The notes under the pieces are model-generated. The model did no database searches. It worked only from the letters and a program-made list of their open reading frames with translations, and was not told where the DNA came from. A DNA stretch of 64,000 nucleotides from Cladocopium goreaui (taxonomy: Eukaryota; Sar; Dinophyceae; Suessiales; Symbiodiniaceae). The stretch's first letter is position 1; every line of letters begins with the position of its first letter. This document shows positions 44,201 through 55,152 of the stretch, one piece after another. Position numbers and translations under genes: made by a program. The DNA is taken from contig CAMXCT020000393.1 in assembly GCA_947184155.2 (NCBI GenBank), positions 107,016 to 171,015 on the forward strand. The letters run 5' to 3'.

Positions 44201-47200
44201 TTTTAACCAAGGTTGTGACATTTCATCAGGTTGTCACCAGGTTGTGAAAATTCGCAAGGTTTTCATCAAGTTTTCACCAGGTTTTCACGAGGCTTTTTCA
44301 AAAAGTTTTCACCAGGCTGCACTAGGTTTTCAAACAGATTTCAACCGGTTTTTTGACTAGGTTTTCACCAAGTTTTCACCAGGTTTTCACCAGGTTTTCG
44401 CCAGGTTTTGAAAATTCACCAGGTTTTCACCAAGTTTTCACCGAGTTTTCACCAGGTTTTCACCAAGTCTTCACCAGGTTTTCACCAGGTTTTCAAAATT
44501 CACCAGGTTTTCACCAAGTTTTCACTGAGTTTTCACCAGGTTTTCACCAAGTTTTCACCAGGTTTTCACCAGGTTTTCACCAAGTTTTCAGCGAGTTTTC
44601 ACCAAGTTTTCACCAAGTTTTCACCGAGTTTTCACCAAGTTTTCACCAGGTTTTCACCAAGTTTTCACCTGGTTTTGAAAATTCATCAGGTTTTCACCAG
44701 GTTTTGAAAATTCACCAAGTTTTAACCAGGTTTTCACCAGGTTTTGGCCCAATGAGATTTTCGATCCATTTTCACCATGAAAACACATAATTTTCACCAA
44801 AAAGTAGGCTCAAAACACTTCTTTTGGATCTTTTGGTGAATTTGGAACCTGTAAAACACTTCTTCGTGTTCACAACAAAGAAATCACCAGGTTTTCACCA
44901 AGTTTTGAAAATTCACCAGGTTTTCACCAAGTTTTGAAAATTCACCAGGTTTTCGCCAAGTTTTGAAAATTCACCAGGTTTTCACCAAGTTTTGAAGATT
45001 CACCAGGTTTTCACCAGGTCTGGAAATTTCACCAGGTTTTCACCAAGTTTTGAAAATTCACCTTGTTTTCACGCAGTACCTATCTCCAAAGTTCATCGGA
45101 TGTTCGTCAGTTATTTTACAGTCAGCCCGGTGTTCATTAAAATATGAATTTTGAAATGTCACCAGGTTTGCACAAGGAGCGAAAAGACCAAGCGAGCGTC
45201 AAACATGATAACATGTGACCTGGATGTGCTTCCAAAATATCATATCATATCAATATCAAATCCCATTGAGATGCTTATACTTATACTGACAATCTCAGCT
45301 TTTCATATCCAACCAAAAATTTCTAATTAGTTATTGTACGGTGGAACTTCCTGATACCACATGGTATTCACATGTATTTACAAATCATATTGAGGTCAGT
45401 AAAGTCAGCTGCCTTCAGTGGCATGTATCCAGTATTGAACTAAACATGCAGCTGAGGGATATCTTAAACCATCTTAAACCCACTGCAGAGGCTGCAGCAT
45501 CAACAAGTGTTTTTGTTCACCTAATTTTGGGCCAAAACACTTATATGTGTTTTACGACTCTTGGAGCACTCCCAAAACACTTCTTTGGTTTTGATATACC
45601 GTCTCGGTCTGGACAACCCCAACTTAGCAACTTAACAGTTAACCTTGTTACCCTCTGGTAATTTAACATAGCTATGGAAAATCAACAGTGTTAATTGGTA
45701 AATCAACTATAAATGGTCATGTTCAATAGCTATGTTAAATTACCAGAGGGTATGCACTAACTTAGCTATGGGCTACCACCTTGCAACATCATTTTCTTTG
45801 CCGAGTGACGGGTCTATAAAGTTGGCCTGGCGGCCAGGGACCTGTGGGATATAGAGGGGGCTGGTTTTTCAGACTGGCTGGCCAACAAAGGACCCAATGG
45901 TAATCCAACCTGCTTATACGAAAAGACCATTTGTGGATTTCCTGTGCCCATCAAGCATTGTCACAAGAGATGTTCACTACTAGTGCTTTCCTAGCCAGGT
46001 TTGATGATTTCCAGAGGGTACCAAGTGGCCCTCCACTTATCATTCAACTGGAGCGATGCATCTAAATCCAACAGATACCCAACATATACTGTAGTTATTT
46101 CAATGAACAAAAAGCTGGATATTATTATTTCAAATGTGTTGATGCTGTGTTATAAACTAACTTTGTCTTTATTATTTTTTGTATTTACCCCTTTTGGGAT
46201 GTGTAGAGCTATCAAGACTGGGTTATTGTTGGTAATTTGGTAATGATGATTACCATTTGTGCTTGGTGACATTCTCTAATATGTTGATATATTCCCTTGC
46301 ATGTTTAACATGTTTAATATTCATTGCCACCTATATATATATATGCATATGACATATGTATATATTCCCATTCATATATTCCCCTATTTTCCTGATATTC
46401 CACATGTGTTCCATGCGATGTTTGTCATGATGATTTGGCCCTCGGGTTCCCTGAGGATGGGCTCCCATCGCGCCTGGTTCGGGGGGCGCCTCGCTGGCGT
46501 CGACGATGCCTTCGCGGGAGCAGAGGATGCGGTGCCGGACTGCGACAGCGAAGTGGTGTCCACTGAGCTGAACTTCGATGGGCTCGGGGGTTACTGGTTA
46601 AGTGAGTTAAGTTGGTAATTGAGATGCATACTAACATATACTAACTATAGGATTTCATGGTGACTTAATGGGATTTCATGGTCACTTAATGGGATTTCAT
46701 GGTGACTTAATGGGATTTCATGGTGACTTAATGGGATTTCATGGTGACTCAATGGGATTTCATGAATGGGATTTCATGGTGACTCTATGGGTTTTCATGG
46801 TGACTTAATGGGATTTCAAGGTGACTCAATGGGATTTCATGAATGGGATTTCATGGTGACTTAATGGGATTTCATGGTGACTCAATGGGATTTCATGGTG
46901 ACTCAATGGGATTTCATGGGGACTCAATGGGATTTCATGGTCACTTAATGGGATTTCATGGTGACTCAATGAGATTTCATGGTGACTCAATGGGATTTCA
47001 TGGGGACTCAATGAGATTTCATGGTGACTTAATGGGATTTCATGGTGACTCAATGGGATTTCATGGTGACTTAATGGGATTTCATGGTGGCTGAATGGGA
47101 TTTCATGGTGACCATGGTGACTTAATGGGATTTCATGGTGACTTAATGGGATTTCATGCTGTTTTAATGGTGATTGGTGGGACATATAAAGAAATTTCAT

Positions 47201-50200
47201 GGTGATTTAATGGGATCGATGTAATGGTGATTGATGGGACATATAAAGAGATTCCATGGTGATTTATATAATGGGATTTCATGGAAATGTGATGGTGATT
47301 GATGGCAAATATAAGGAGATTTCATGGTGGTTTAATGGGATTTCATGGTGATTTAATGGTGAGTGATGGGAAATATAAAGAGTGTTTTTATTGCGATTAT
47401 ACTTTTTTGTTCACATCTCCGAAATCAGCCGAAATTTCCAAACCACAAACTTATCAGAAGTTCAATTTTTCTCAATTACACCAGTCAGTCAATGCCATAA
47501 GTCACACTTTCTAGTTATGTACAGTTGTGTGTAGGTGTAGTTCAATTCTATTGCCCGTAAATTGGAATACCTACCAGTGATCTCAGTTACACTCATTTTC
47601 AATCAGTTACACCTCTAACCTCACAAATCACCAGTTAAATCCCATGAAAAATCACAAGGGTTACACCTACTAAGTTCACTAAGTTAAATCTCTTACCCCC
47701 TGGTTATTTAACAGTTCGCCATGGAAAATCACCACTTTTAAGCCGTAAACCTCTTTTTCAATGGGCCATCGAAAAACCATGGCGAACTGTTCGTCATAAC
47801 CAGAGGGTAATGAAAATACAATATTGATTAATATTGGATACCCTCTGGTAATTTTTCACATAACTATGGAAAATCACCATTTACAGTGAATTTTCCCACA
47901 AAAAATGGTGGATTTTGCCATAGTTATCCGGCCGAGGCGCCGCAGCGCAGCGCTTGTGGCGCTGCACCCCGACGAGGCCACGGAGGCGGTGGTGGACGCG
48001 GCCCTGGCGCTGCGGAAGCCGTTTCTGGTGGTCCCCTGCTGTGCTTCGACGGCGAAGATGGTCATATAACTCATCAAAATAGAATGAGAAGTAAAAACCA
48101 TGGGGATTTAGTGGGATTTTTATCTAAGTTAATAGGATTGAATGGGATTTAATGGGATTTCATCGGGTATAGACAACCAACAGGGGTTGTTTACCTCCAA
48201 ATATAATGTTTCACCATAAGAATAAGCATAAAACCCTGTGGTTTTACCATGAACAATTAGGGATTTAACCACTGAACAATGGATTTTTGGTGCCCCAGAT
48301 CGGAATCGCTAAGTTGATTTAGAACTAACAGAACTACAGTTTTTCGCGTATAGATATGTATATAGAATTATTTAGATGTGTCGTCAGCTAGACGGGTTGA
48401 TGAACCAACATAACAAGAAGGAATGTAATCTGAAAGGGAGATGATTGATTTTTCAACGATCGTTTCTCATAGTTTCTCCATGAATATGGGGTTCTTAGCA
48501 GCAATCCAATGGAAAAGCCGGGTCGTTTAAACTTTAAATTCAATCTTCATTTGTTGCAATACATGTACATATATATCATCATTTATGTATATGCATATGC
48601 ACCTACTAAGGCTAAACGGCCGAAACAATATTATGGATTGTGGGATATCTAAGGTAGGTCATGGATTTGGGATTAATGGTCATCTTGGGACCATGGAGAT
48701 TATTAAGACAAACATACGGTAGGGCGGGAATTGGAGGGTTCATAGTGGTGAGAAAGTTGGTGAATCACACGATGATAGACAAATTTCGATAGACAATGGG
48801 AAGGAATTTATGTCGTTTTTTTACAGAACAATCAGATTGAAACAGGAGTCTGATGATATATTCCAGATTAATCTGGTTGTTCTTTAAGCCTATTTTAATC
48901 TATGTCTAACTAGGAATATCCTATGCCGGATATGTTTGGATGATGGAATATTGGATTAGGAAAACCAGCTGGATGATGGGACGACAATCATCCAATCATC
49001 CCTACCGTAGGGGAACATTTGACACTCCCAGGTACATAGCATTGGTAGTCATGAGACCCCAATTATATTGGGTGGTTCCATCGGTATCCCATTTTGAGCC
49101 AAACTCAAATAGATAGACAATGGTACGCTTTGATTTGGACTGAGTGCAATTTAAGATCCACCAGCCTGTTGATTATGTTGACAATATCATATATCTAGAA
49201 TGGACCAGAGCGGCTTGGTTGAACACGTTTGCGGCTGAACATGGCATCCTTGCCATTTCTCCAGTCTAAAACTTTACCATGTCAGTTTCAGTGCCCAAGG
49301 TCGACCCACGTTCACATTCTGGGTACGGGCCAAAATTATCAACCCCAAAAAATCATGATATGGTTATATTTACATGTGACACATGAACATGAATTTATCT
49401 GGTCCAGTGTGGTACGTTTTCTTCAATGTCACTGAGGTGTCTTTGCGCGGCTCTTCCCCCATAGGCAGTTGGCAGACGGAAGACAGGCTGGGTTTGAAAA
49501 CATCCACCTCAAAGGACTGCACGATACATGATGGCTGATGGCTTGTTGCTTATGTACCCAAAGAAAAAACAACGTGAACTTTGATGTATTTATGATTATC
49601 TATCTAATTCACAGCCTCCAGTCATGGTTGATCTTGTGCGGAAAAAATCCCCATTGATATCCCATCATACCCCCATTGATATCCATTGATAACCCTCCAG
49701 GTCAACACCTTGTCGGACTTCTTGGAGTTTCTCAAGGCGAAGCATCCAGCCATTCGCCAGGTGCCAGCCGGAGATCGTGGAGGTATGGGGTTTCCTGAAA
49801 ATGGATGGTTTATAAGGGAAAATCCATCTATAAATCTATAAATCATGGATGATTTAAGGGTAGCCATTTATGGAAACCTCCATATGTTGAGATATGAATT
49901 CACGGAGATCTAATGAGAATGCGATGTGTAGATATAGAATCTAATGCGATGTGTAGATATACTCTAGGGCTCTTTGCATTGTTATGTTTACCCTCTGAGA
50001 AGGTAAACAAAGACCTCAAAACCAACCCCAAACCCAGTCTCAGAAAGTGTCCGGAGCTGTAGATCTAATCAACAAAATATATTTGGCTCTGCTTGAACAT
50101 GGGGTACACCCAATATATGGCCATTTCTGATTGAGAACTGATGATTAAACCGAGGATTTAGGGGTACCCCATTTTCAGACAAACCCAGATATCTGTCCAA

Positions 50201-50567
50201 GTTTGGAGGTGAAACACTGGGAATCTACCGTATGTCAAGTTCCCATCATTACTGTAAAGCCATATGGCAAGTATATAGCATTACCAAACCAGACAAAACA
50301 ACACATGTTTTTATTCTGGCATGACCAAATTCCTGAAATCGCATGGAAAAGTCCTCACCGCCAGTTAAACGTTCACGTCCGTTGCAGGATTGTTTGCCCT
50401 TTGACGGGGCCAACAGAGTCTTGTGGTCCGATGGAAATTACGATCTGCCGACAGCGAAAAAATGGTCCGCGGTGAATTCAAGCAGGATATACTGTGTGTA
50501 TATGTCATCCTGGAGTAGATACAATATGGAACTTTGCGGAAAATTCAGCAAATCCCCACTAAGATAA
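41154..50567 (+). CDS. SAM-dependent methyltransferase-like protein (multi-exon)
   Basis: Exons 41154-41283, 43488-43676, 46456-46557, 47937-48060, 49701-49760 and 50388-50567. All joins keep phase, including the two-base carries GA|G and GT|G; the donor of the second exon could not be fixed. The reading gives AVSERAEAVADFFLKAE, the glycine-rich SAM-binding motif GPILDVAGGTGLLSFALARR with the acidic SVTVDPR strand, RAWFGGRLAGVDDAFA, then ALVALHPDEATEAVVDAAL and KPFLVVPCC, SDFLEFLKAKHP, and DCLPFDGANRVLW. The order DVAGGxGxLS, VDPR, LHPDxATExxV, KPFxVVPCC and LPFxGxNxV is, as I recall, that of a conserved Rossmann-fold family of algae, oomycetes and other protists with no assigned substrate. 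The 5' end is not identified; an upstream exon ending with one extra base is required. Confidence 0.72.
41284..43487. other. Large intron with a TIR element
   Basis: This GT-AG intron of the methyltransferase-like gene holds the right half of a family A element (about 41440-41515), a TA microsatellite at 41815, and the 700-bp terminal-inverted-repeat element at 42309-43008. No exon was recognised within it. Confidence 0.5.
42309..43008. mobile_element. 700-bp terminal-inverted-repeat element with inner tandem repeats
   Basis: A perfect 20-bp inverted repeat (42323-42342 and 42975-42994) is enclosed by the direct repeat CATAAACAAC (42309-42318 and 42999-43008). Inside are a 20-bp perfect palindrome (AAATTTGGACGTCCAAATTT, about 42418) and about seven tandem copies of a unit containing AGATCTCGGCAGCGTAGCAA (42624-42880). 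No transposase is seen, so it is non-autonomous. Confidence 0.75.
43488..43676 (+). CDS. Methyltransferase-like exon with SAM-binding motif
   Basis: After ATCCCAG the frame reads PSGPILDVAGGTGLLSFALA then RRGLRSVTVDPR, a typical motif I and motif II. GC content is very high. The 3' border is uncertain: phase requires two leftover bases, giving either a GA donor at 43677 or a GC donor at 43665. Confidence 0.75.
44223..45072. repeat. 11-bp satellite (CACCAGGTTTT / CACCAAGTTTT)
   Basis: Tandem 11-mers fill 44223-44745 and resume at 44884-45072. The 33-base supercycle keeps a frame open (FSPGFHQVFT repeats), which is an artefact. It lies inside the intron between the methyltransferase-like exons at 43488 and 46456. 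Confidence 0.88.
45649..45752. mobile_element. Family A inverted-repeat element (near-consensus)
   Basis: TACCCTCTGGTAATTTAACA to AAATTACCAGAGGGTA with an almost perfect terminal repeat of over 25 bases. It lies in the intron between 43676 and 46456. Confidence 0.85.
46456..46557 (+). CDS. Methyltransferase-like exon (RAWFGGRLAGVDDAFA)
   Basis: After CCTGAG the frame reads MGSHRAWFGGRLAGVDDAFA then GAEDAVPDCDSEV. It ends at GTGGT|GTCCAC, joining in phase with RRSAALVALHPD. Confidence 0.7.
46650..47370. repeat. 21-bp satellite (GGGATTTCATGGTGACTTAAT)
   Basis: About 25 near-identical 21-mers to about 47160, then degenerate units to about 47370. Because 21 is a multiple of three, both strands stay open (MGFHGDS and HEIPLSH repeats). 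It begins about 90 bases after the exon end at 46557. Confidence 0.9.
47694..47809. mobile_element. Family A inverted-repeat element
   Basis: TACCCCCTGGTTATTTAACA to TCATAACCAGAGGGTA with a long stem (CAGTTCGCCATGG/CCATGGCGAACTG). Confidence 0.82.
47839..47929. mobile_element. Family A element lacking its right end, abutting an exon
   Basis: TACCCTCTGGTAATTTTTCA starts the element and the stem returns as TTTGCCATAGTTAT, but the terminal TACCAGAGGGTA is absent. GC-rich exon sequence begins at 47937. Confidence 0.72.
47937..48060 (+). CDS. Methyltransferase-like exon with LHPDEATE and VVPCC
   Basis: The frame reads RRSAALVALHPDEATEAVVD, then AALALRKPFLVVPCCAS, ending at ATG|GTCATA. These are the most characteristic motifs of the family. 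The exon begins within a few bases of a family A element that has lost its right end. Confidence 0.82.
49701..49760 (+). CDS. Methyltransferase-like exon (VNTLSDFLEFLKAKHP)
   Basis: Twenty codons between CTCCAG and CAG|GTGCCA read VNTLSDFLEFLKAKHPAIRQ, the counterpart of VxTYxxFxxYLxxK. A family C element begins about 20 bases downstream. Confidence 0.75.
49779..49881. mobile_element. Family C inverted-repeat element
   Basis: GGAGGTATGGGGTTTCCTGA to CCATTTATGGAAACCTCC with the internal TGGATGGTTTATA and ATGGATGATTTA blocks shared with copies near 2904-2998, 10836-10914, 31510-31580 and 60074-60146. Confidence 0.65.
50388..50567 (+). CDS. Methyltransferase-like terminal exon
   Basis: After GTTGCAG the frame begins DCLPFDGANRVLWSDG, matching LPFxGxNxVxW, and stays open to TAA at 50565-50567. 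The AT-rich second half is less protein-like, so a splice or earlier end around 50440 cannot be excluded. Confidence 0.65.
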   Translation, partial: DCLPFDGANRVLWSDGNYDLPTAKKWSAVNSSRIYCVYMSSWSRYNMELCGKFSKSPLR

Positions 50568-51490
50568 GAATATAATTAATATATATATATATATATTATA
50601 TATATATGTGTCTATCTACTTCAGGATGGTTATAGTTATATATATATATGGTTTCAGCAGTAAAGATGGTGGCTAAGCAGAGTAGCACGGGTGTAGCCCC
50701 AAATTGGGATGTGCATCCCTGCAAATGCGGTATAACTGGTATAACTCCAATTTATGGCTATCGTAATGGGAACAATGATGATCAACTAGTGGATTTGGAG
50801 GGTGCTACCGTGCCTGTCTTTGGACACATTTCACATCCCAGATACCCAGATGGTTTCAAATACTTATCGGATCCCGGCACTTAGTAAGCGGTAGCCGTAA
50901 GTGTAAGGTTGCATTTGGGATAACAGCTCTTACACATCCAGTCTCAATCATTATCCAGTGTCCAGACATTATTATGGATTATGTTTGCATTTTTGGTTGG
51001 ATATACACAGTAGTGTTAAGACCTTTGTTGCCCATTATGTTTTACCTGTTGTTTACAATTGTTCCGTAGCATTTTACACCACCTTTGCATCATCATGTAT
51101 GAAGCCTGTGGATCCAAATAAGTCCCAAGTCCAGCTCAATCCCCAAAATCATAGTCAATATCATGTTATCATCTATTTTGCAATACTGTCATGACGATTC
51201 CCTAGTGCTGCACATACCCTCTGAAAAGGTGTTTGGACATTCGAAAACAATCTAGAGACGAAGCCCAAACACAGTCTCAGACGGTGTTTGGAGCAGGGAT
51301 AACACATTTACAGTAAGATTATATAGTTGAAGTTGAAACAAACAACTGCCATTCACCTAAAAGTAATGGACTTTGACTTAAGTATCCCCCACATTTGTTT
51401 ATAAACATGTATACAACTCCCATATTGTACTGATTTATACAACGACTGGGCTGTATCCCCCATTTACCCAACGAAAATCCTCTCTCCAAG

Positions 51491-51558
51491 GCATGAAGAT
51501 GGTCGTGAGGTGCGCGGGTTGGGAACGATGTTTCGTTCGGGGGAGATTGGAATCGCGA
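51491..51558 (+). CDS. Exon of unrecognised gene (HEDGREVRGLGTMFRSGEI)
   Basis: Between CTCCAAG and GCGA|GTTGCT the frame reads HEDGREVRGLGTMFRSGEI then GIA. The antisense frame is also open, but the strand agrees with all other genes here. Confidence 0.5.
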
Positions 51559-54500
51559 GTTGCTTGAAATCACTCACATAATCATAAGTCCGTTTTATGG
51601 TATATATATATATATATTTATGTATTATATATATATACGTATATACATATGTATAATGTATATATATATATATATCTACATATATACTTAGGTGGATGTC
51701 TGGAGCAACCCATATCTTGGGGGACACCAGCTTGTAGGATTTACAGTAGCCACTTTTGGACAACAGGGATGGTGGGAGTTCATCAAGGAAACATGGAGAT
51801 TTGGAAATTGGGAGCAACAGATGAGGATTTTCTGGCCGCCAAAGCCTACTTTCATCCAGCAAACAGATGGCAGTTTTATGCATGGAAAGAACATACTGTA
51901 GTCGCAAGTGGAAACACATTGTTTCCAGTATAACTCTTAAGATTGAGGTGCGTCAGTCTATATAGTGTGTCTGGGGCCAACGCGTGACCGGAAATTTTGT
52001 TGGCGGGCGATGTCGCTGGAATGATGCTTGGTAAGAGTAACTATCCCCAAATGGCATTGTTTCAGCTCAGTGAATGAGTATATATAAAAATGGTTAGACA
52101 TGTATCCAGAATTTATGATTGCTCTGACCCCGAACTTGAGCCAAATGTGGAGGTCAGTATCATTCCCATATTGATGATTTGGAGAATGATGTTCAGATAT
52201 GTTTGCATGATGTCACAACCAGAGTTTCTGCAATACTTCGACCAGCGCCATGGTGGATTGTTGATTGTTCCCATCAAAGGAATGGTACAGTAACTTTTGT
52301 CCATGGATAGGCCTCAAATATACCCAATATATCCCATCAGGAATCCTTAAATCCATGGAGATATGGAGAATTATATACCCATCTGGCTGGTGGTTTCAAA
52401 CATAGCTTTTATTTTCCATTTCATATATGGGATAATTTAATAATCCTTCCCATTGACGAACTCCATCATTTTTCAAGATGGTTATTGCACCACCAACCAG
52501 ATATTTATTGACCAGATATTTATTAACCATCATTAACCATAGAATCACCATACGTATATCAACCATTATGAACAATATATTATAACTTTATAACCAACAA
52601 CCAGCCATTGTATACCCGTTATATACCCATGATATCCCATAGTGGGATGAGCAACCACGGAATTGGCATCCCAAATCGTAATCAAACATGGCAATGGACA
52701 ATCTCCCATTTATAAATTTTCGAGATGAATTTCCCATGAACACCTCCAGAATTAGTGGATTATCATGGATTTTCCCACATTTTCCAATGGTTTCCTAGAT
52801 TTTTTTCCAGTGTTCAAAAAGGGGAGTTCCCAGGGTCGCCACGTTTGTGAACCGCGACCCTGGCAGGTGGAGACGGCTCACCTCTCGGTCTTGCAACTGC
52901 CACTTCGATCGGATGGCTGTGGTTAAAATGTACTTATAAACAAGCATATGTTGCTATATGATTATTAACAACCAAATGGATAAAATCTTAAACCGCATGT
53001 TGAATCATATGTACTTTTTATATTGTTTTATATTGTTTTATTTAACATCCCATGATTAATAATGATGATAACTACGTTGTGAAACATGGTAAAAACGTGG
53101 TTAAAGCAATGCCATTTGCACCATTCCCAAAATCACATTTTTTATCGGTGGGATTGAAACCATCAAAAAAATGGGGTGGTTTATGGCATTGTTTTACCCA
53201 CATTATGATGTATTTATCCATTAAAAAAATGTTGCTTAGATGGGTTGTTTCTCCATAGATATGTTTAAATGTATTGTTTGTTATTTAACATCCCATGATG
53301 ACAACTTAACTGTACTATGTTGTTTCTGCATGATGTTTTCATAATAAGCCTATTTTGTTTGGTTATTTAATCATGATTGGACGTTCGCAGAAGTGGTTTG
53401 CGACGAAGAAACTGTCGGGTGAGGCATCTGCAGGCCGGATCTTTATCTGTGGCTACTGGGAGAATCATCTCATTGAATCCCACTGAATCCCACAAAGTAC
53501 TTGACACTGCATGGGTGATGATTGGTTAATTTGCTTGCGGTTGCCAATCGCACATGTTTGAAAAAAAACCCAACAATGGACACTTCACAGGCCCTTGGAG
53601 AATTCTGGGTAATTAGTGGCTCAATTCTGGGAAGACATGCGCAGAAATTGAGATCTGATCGAGCAAAAGGTACTGTAAGTACTTGGCTAAACAAAGTTGG
53701 CCCACAAGGGTGCATTACATAGATCATGTTGCTAGAGAAACCAATTGATTGTTCAAATCTATGTTCACGTTGACCCTCAGGTAAATCATGGTAAATCACC
53801 ATTTTTGCTCGTTAAATCATACTTGTGAACTCTGCCCAAATCACCATGAGAATGTCCCATCCCTGGGTTCTTGGTTCGCTCCCACCCCGAGGCAAAGTCC
53901 AGTGCCAGGACCTCGTCATGTTGTGGATCGTGGGCTGGGATTGTTTCAGGAGGTGGGTATCCCCAATGATAAGTTGGTTTATCCCCATCTAAGGATAGGA
54001 TTCAATGGGATTTCATGGGGTTTAAGAGGCTTGCCTTGGTGATGGCTTTTTCATGTTTTTTTTTTACCCCAACACGACACTAGTCTCACATATAAACCAC
54101 AATAACCATACTTAGTGGAGTTACGTTCACCATGCCAAATGAGCTATCGGTTGGGGGCCCCGAGTGTGTGTCCCATTTAATAAATGGGAACAAAGCCTGT
54201 CCATTCCTTCTATGTAATGGTCATTTTATTCATGTGAAATCCAATGGAGTTCCTTTACTGATTTTCGGGGGATGAGATTATTTATTCAAAAGTGCAAACA
54301 CACTAGGTAAATCTAGGTACGCATTTGAGCCTTGCTGGCAAATAAAAAACACATTGGTTGTAGTTGGTTGTTTAATCTGTCGATGAATGTGCGCATCACT
54401 TGCAACGATTTCTTGTCTGGTCATCTGAACCCGATTCGAACCCATTTCCGCACACTTTGAGTGAGAATGTACTGTAGACAAATTGCTCTTTCTGTGAGAA

Positions 54501-55117
54501 AAAACAACATCCGTGCCCAAAAGTCATAAGACATCACAAGACACATTCGTGCACACAGTTCGACAACTCCTGATTTCAGATATGTTGCTTCTCTCCACAT
54601 TGTTTGCCAGTGAATCAGAAGTTCGCGTACCAAACTCTTCTGGAAAGCCAGCAGGAAGCGGGGGAACGCAGATCAGATTAGTACCGTGATGATGGGGATC
54701 CACTTGGAAAGTTGTGGCGAAATCCCAAACGCCAGCTAACCCCAATTATGGATATGCGTCCCATCCCTGTACCATGTGAAGTATCAGTTATCCGGTCCGT
54801 CAAGCTCGCCGTAAGAGTGGTAGGTTGCCCCAAACATGCTACTACATTCATCTATGTACTTTTACTGTGTACCTATGTTGGTGGGTTGACGGGTTAAGGT
54901 AGCTGTCATTTGAACCAATTGTCAGTAAGTACCTTTGATATCCTTTAATACCGTTTGGGGAATAACAATTCCCATTGCCAGCTATTTTTGACTTCACCAG
55001 GGCACCACGGATTTGACATTGGCGGAGCCGAGGCTGAAAGCCATGCTATGCTCTCAGTGGAAAGAGGCTTCGACGCACCAGGCGGAGACCGGGAGGGGAA
55101 GGAGGGCGGCATTGTGA
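51491..55117 (+). CDS. Unrecognised gene, 3' end with stop
   Basis: Exons 52834-52866, 53391-53418, 53903-53952 and 55001-55117 are phase-consistent. The exon at 51491-51558 is a likely upstream member that still needs a linking exon. The reading includes HEDGREVRGLGTMFRSGEI, GRHVCEPRPWQ, KWFATKKLS, PGPRHVVDRGLGLFQE, GTTDLTLAEPRLKAMLCS and QWKEASTHQAETGRGRRAAL, then TGA at 55115-55117. The family is not recognised; the C-terminus is basic and probably unstructured. Confidence 0.55.
52383..52500. mobile_element. Family B inverted-repeat element
   Basis: CTGGCTGGTGGTTTCAAACA to CACCACCAACCAG, 118 bp, internal sequence closest to the copy at 2602. Confidence 0.8.
52834..52866 (+). CDS. Short exon (GRHVCEPRPWQ)
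   Basis: Thirty-three bases between TTCCCAG and CAG|GTGGAG. The island stays open in two other frames beyond the donor (RVATFVNRDPGRWRRL; WQVETAHLSVLQLP), so the exon may be longer. Confidence 0.45.
53391..53418 (+). CDS. Micro-exon (KWFATKKLS)
   Basis: A 28-base exon between TTCGCAG and TCGG|GTGAGG reads KWFATKKLS with one base carried to the next exon. Confidence 0.5.
53903..53952 (+). CDS. Exon (PGPRHVVDRGLGLFQE)
   Basis: After AGTCCAG the frame reads PGPRHVVDRGLGLFQE and ends at GAG|GTGGGT, phase 0. A second frame (DLVMLWIVGWDCF) from a later acceptor does not keep phase with the last exon. Confidence 0.55.
55001..55117 (+). CDS. Terminal exon with stop
   Basis: Thirty-eight codons plus TGA after TCACCAG read GTTDLTLAEPRLKAMLCS then QWKEASTHQAETGRGRRAAL. 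Composition falls abruptly into a TCA/CTC repeat right after the stop. Confidence 0.65.
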   Translation, partial: GTTDLTLAEPRLKAMLCSQWKEASTHQAETGRGRRAAL

Positions 55118-55152
55118 CCGTGCTGAGAACGGGATGATTGGGGATGCCACAA

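Noticed and set aside
44353-44790. 145-codon repeat protein (FSPGFHQV)
   Set aside because: Product of the 11-bp satellite; its 33-base supercycle keeps a frame open by chance.
46826-47200. Repeat proteins HEIPLSH (minus) and MGFHGDS (plus)
   Set aside because: Products of a 21-bp satellite lying inside an intron.
50648-50884. 78-codon frame ending in FKYLSDPGT
   Set aside because: AT-rich, no acceptor-phase link to neighbouring exons and no recognised motif. Not strong enough to list as a gene.
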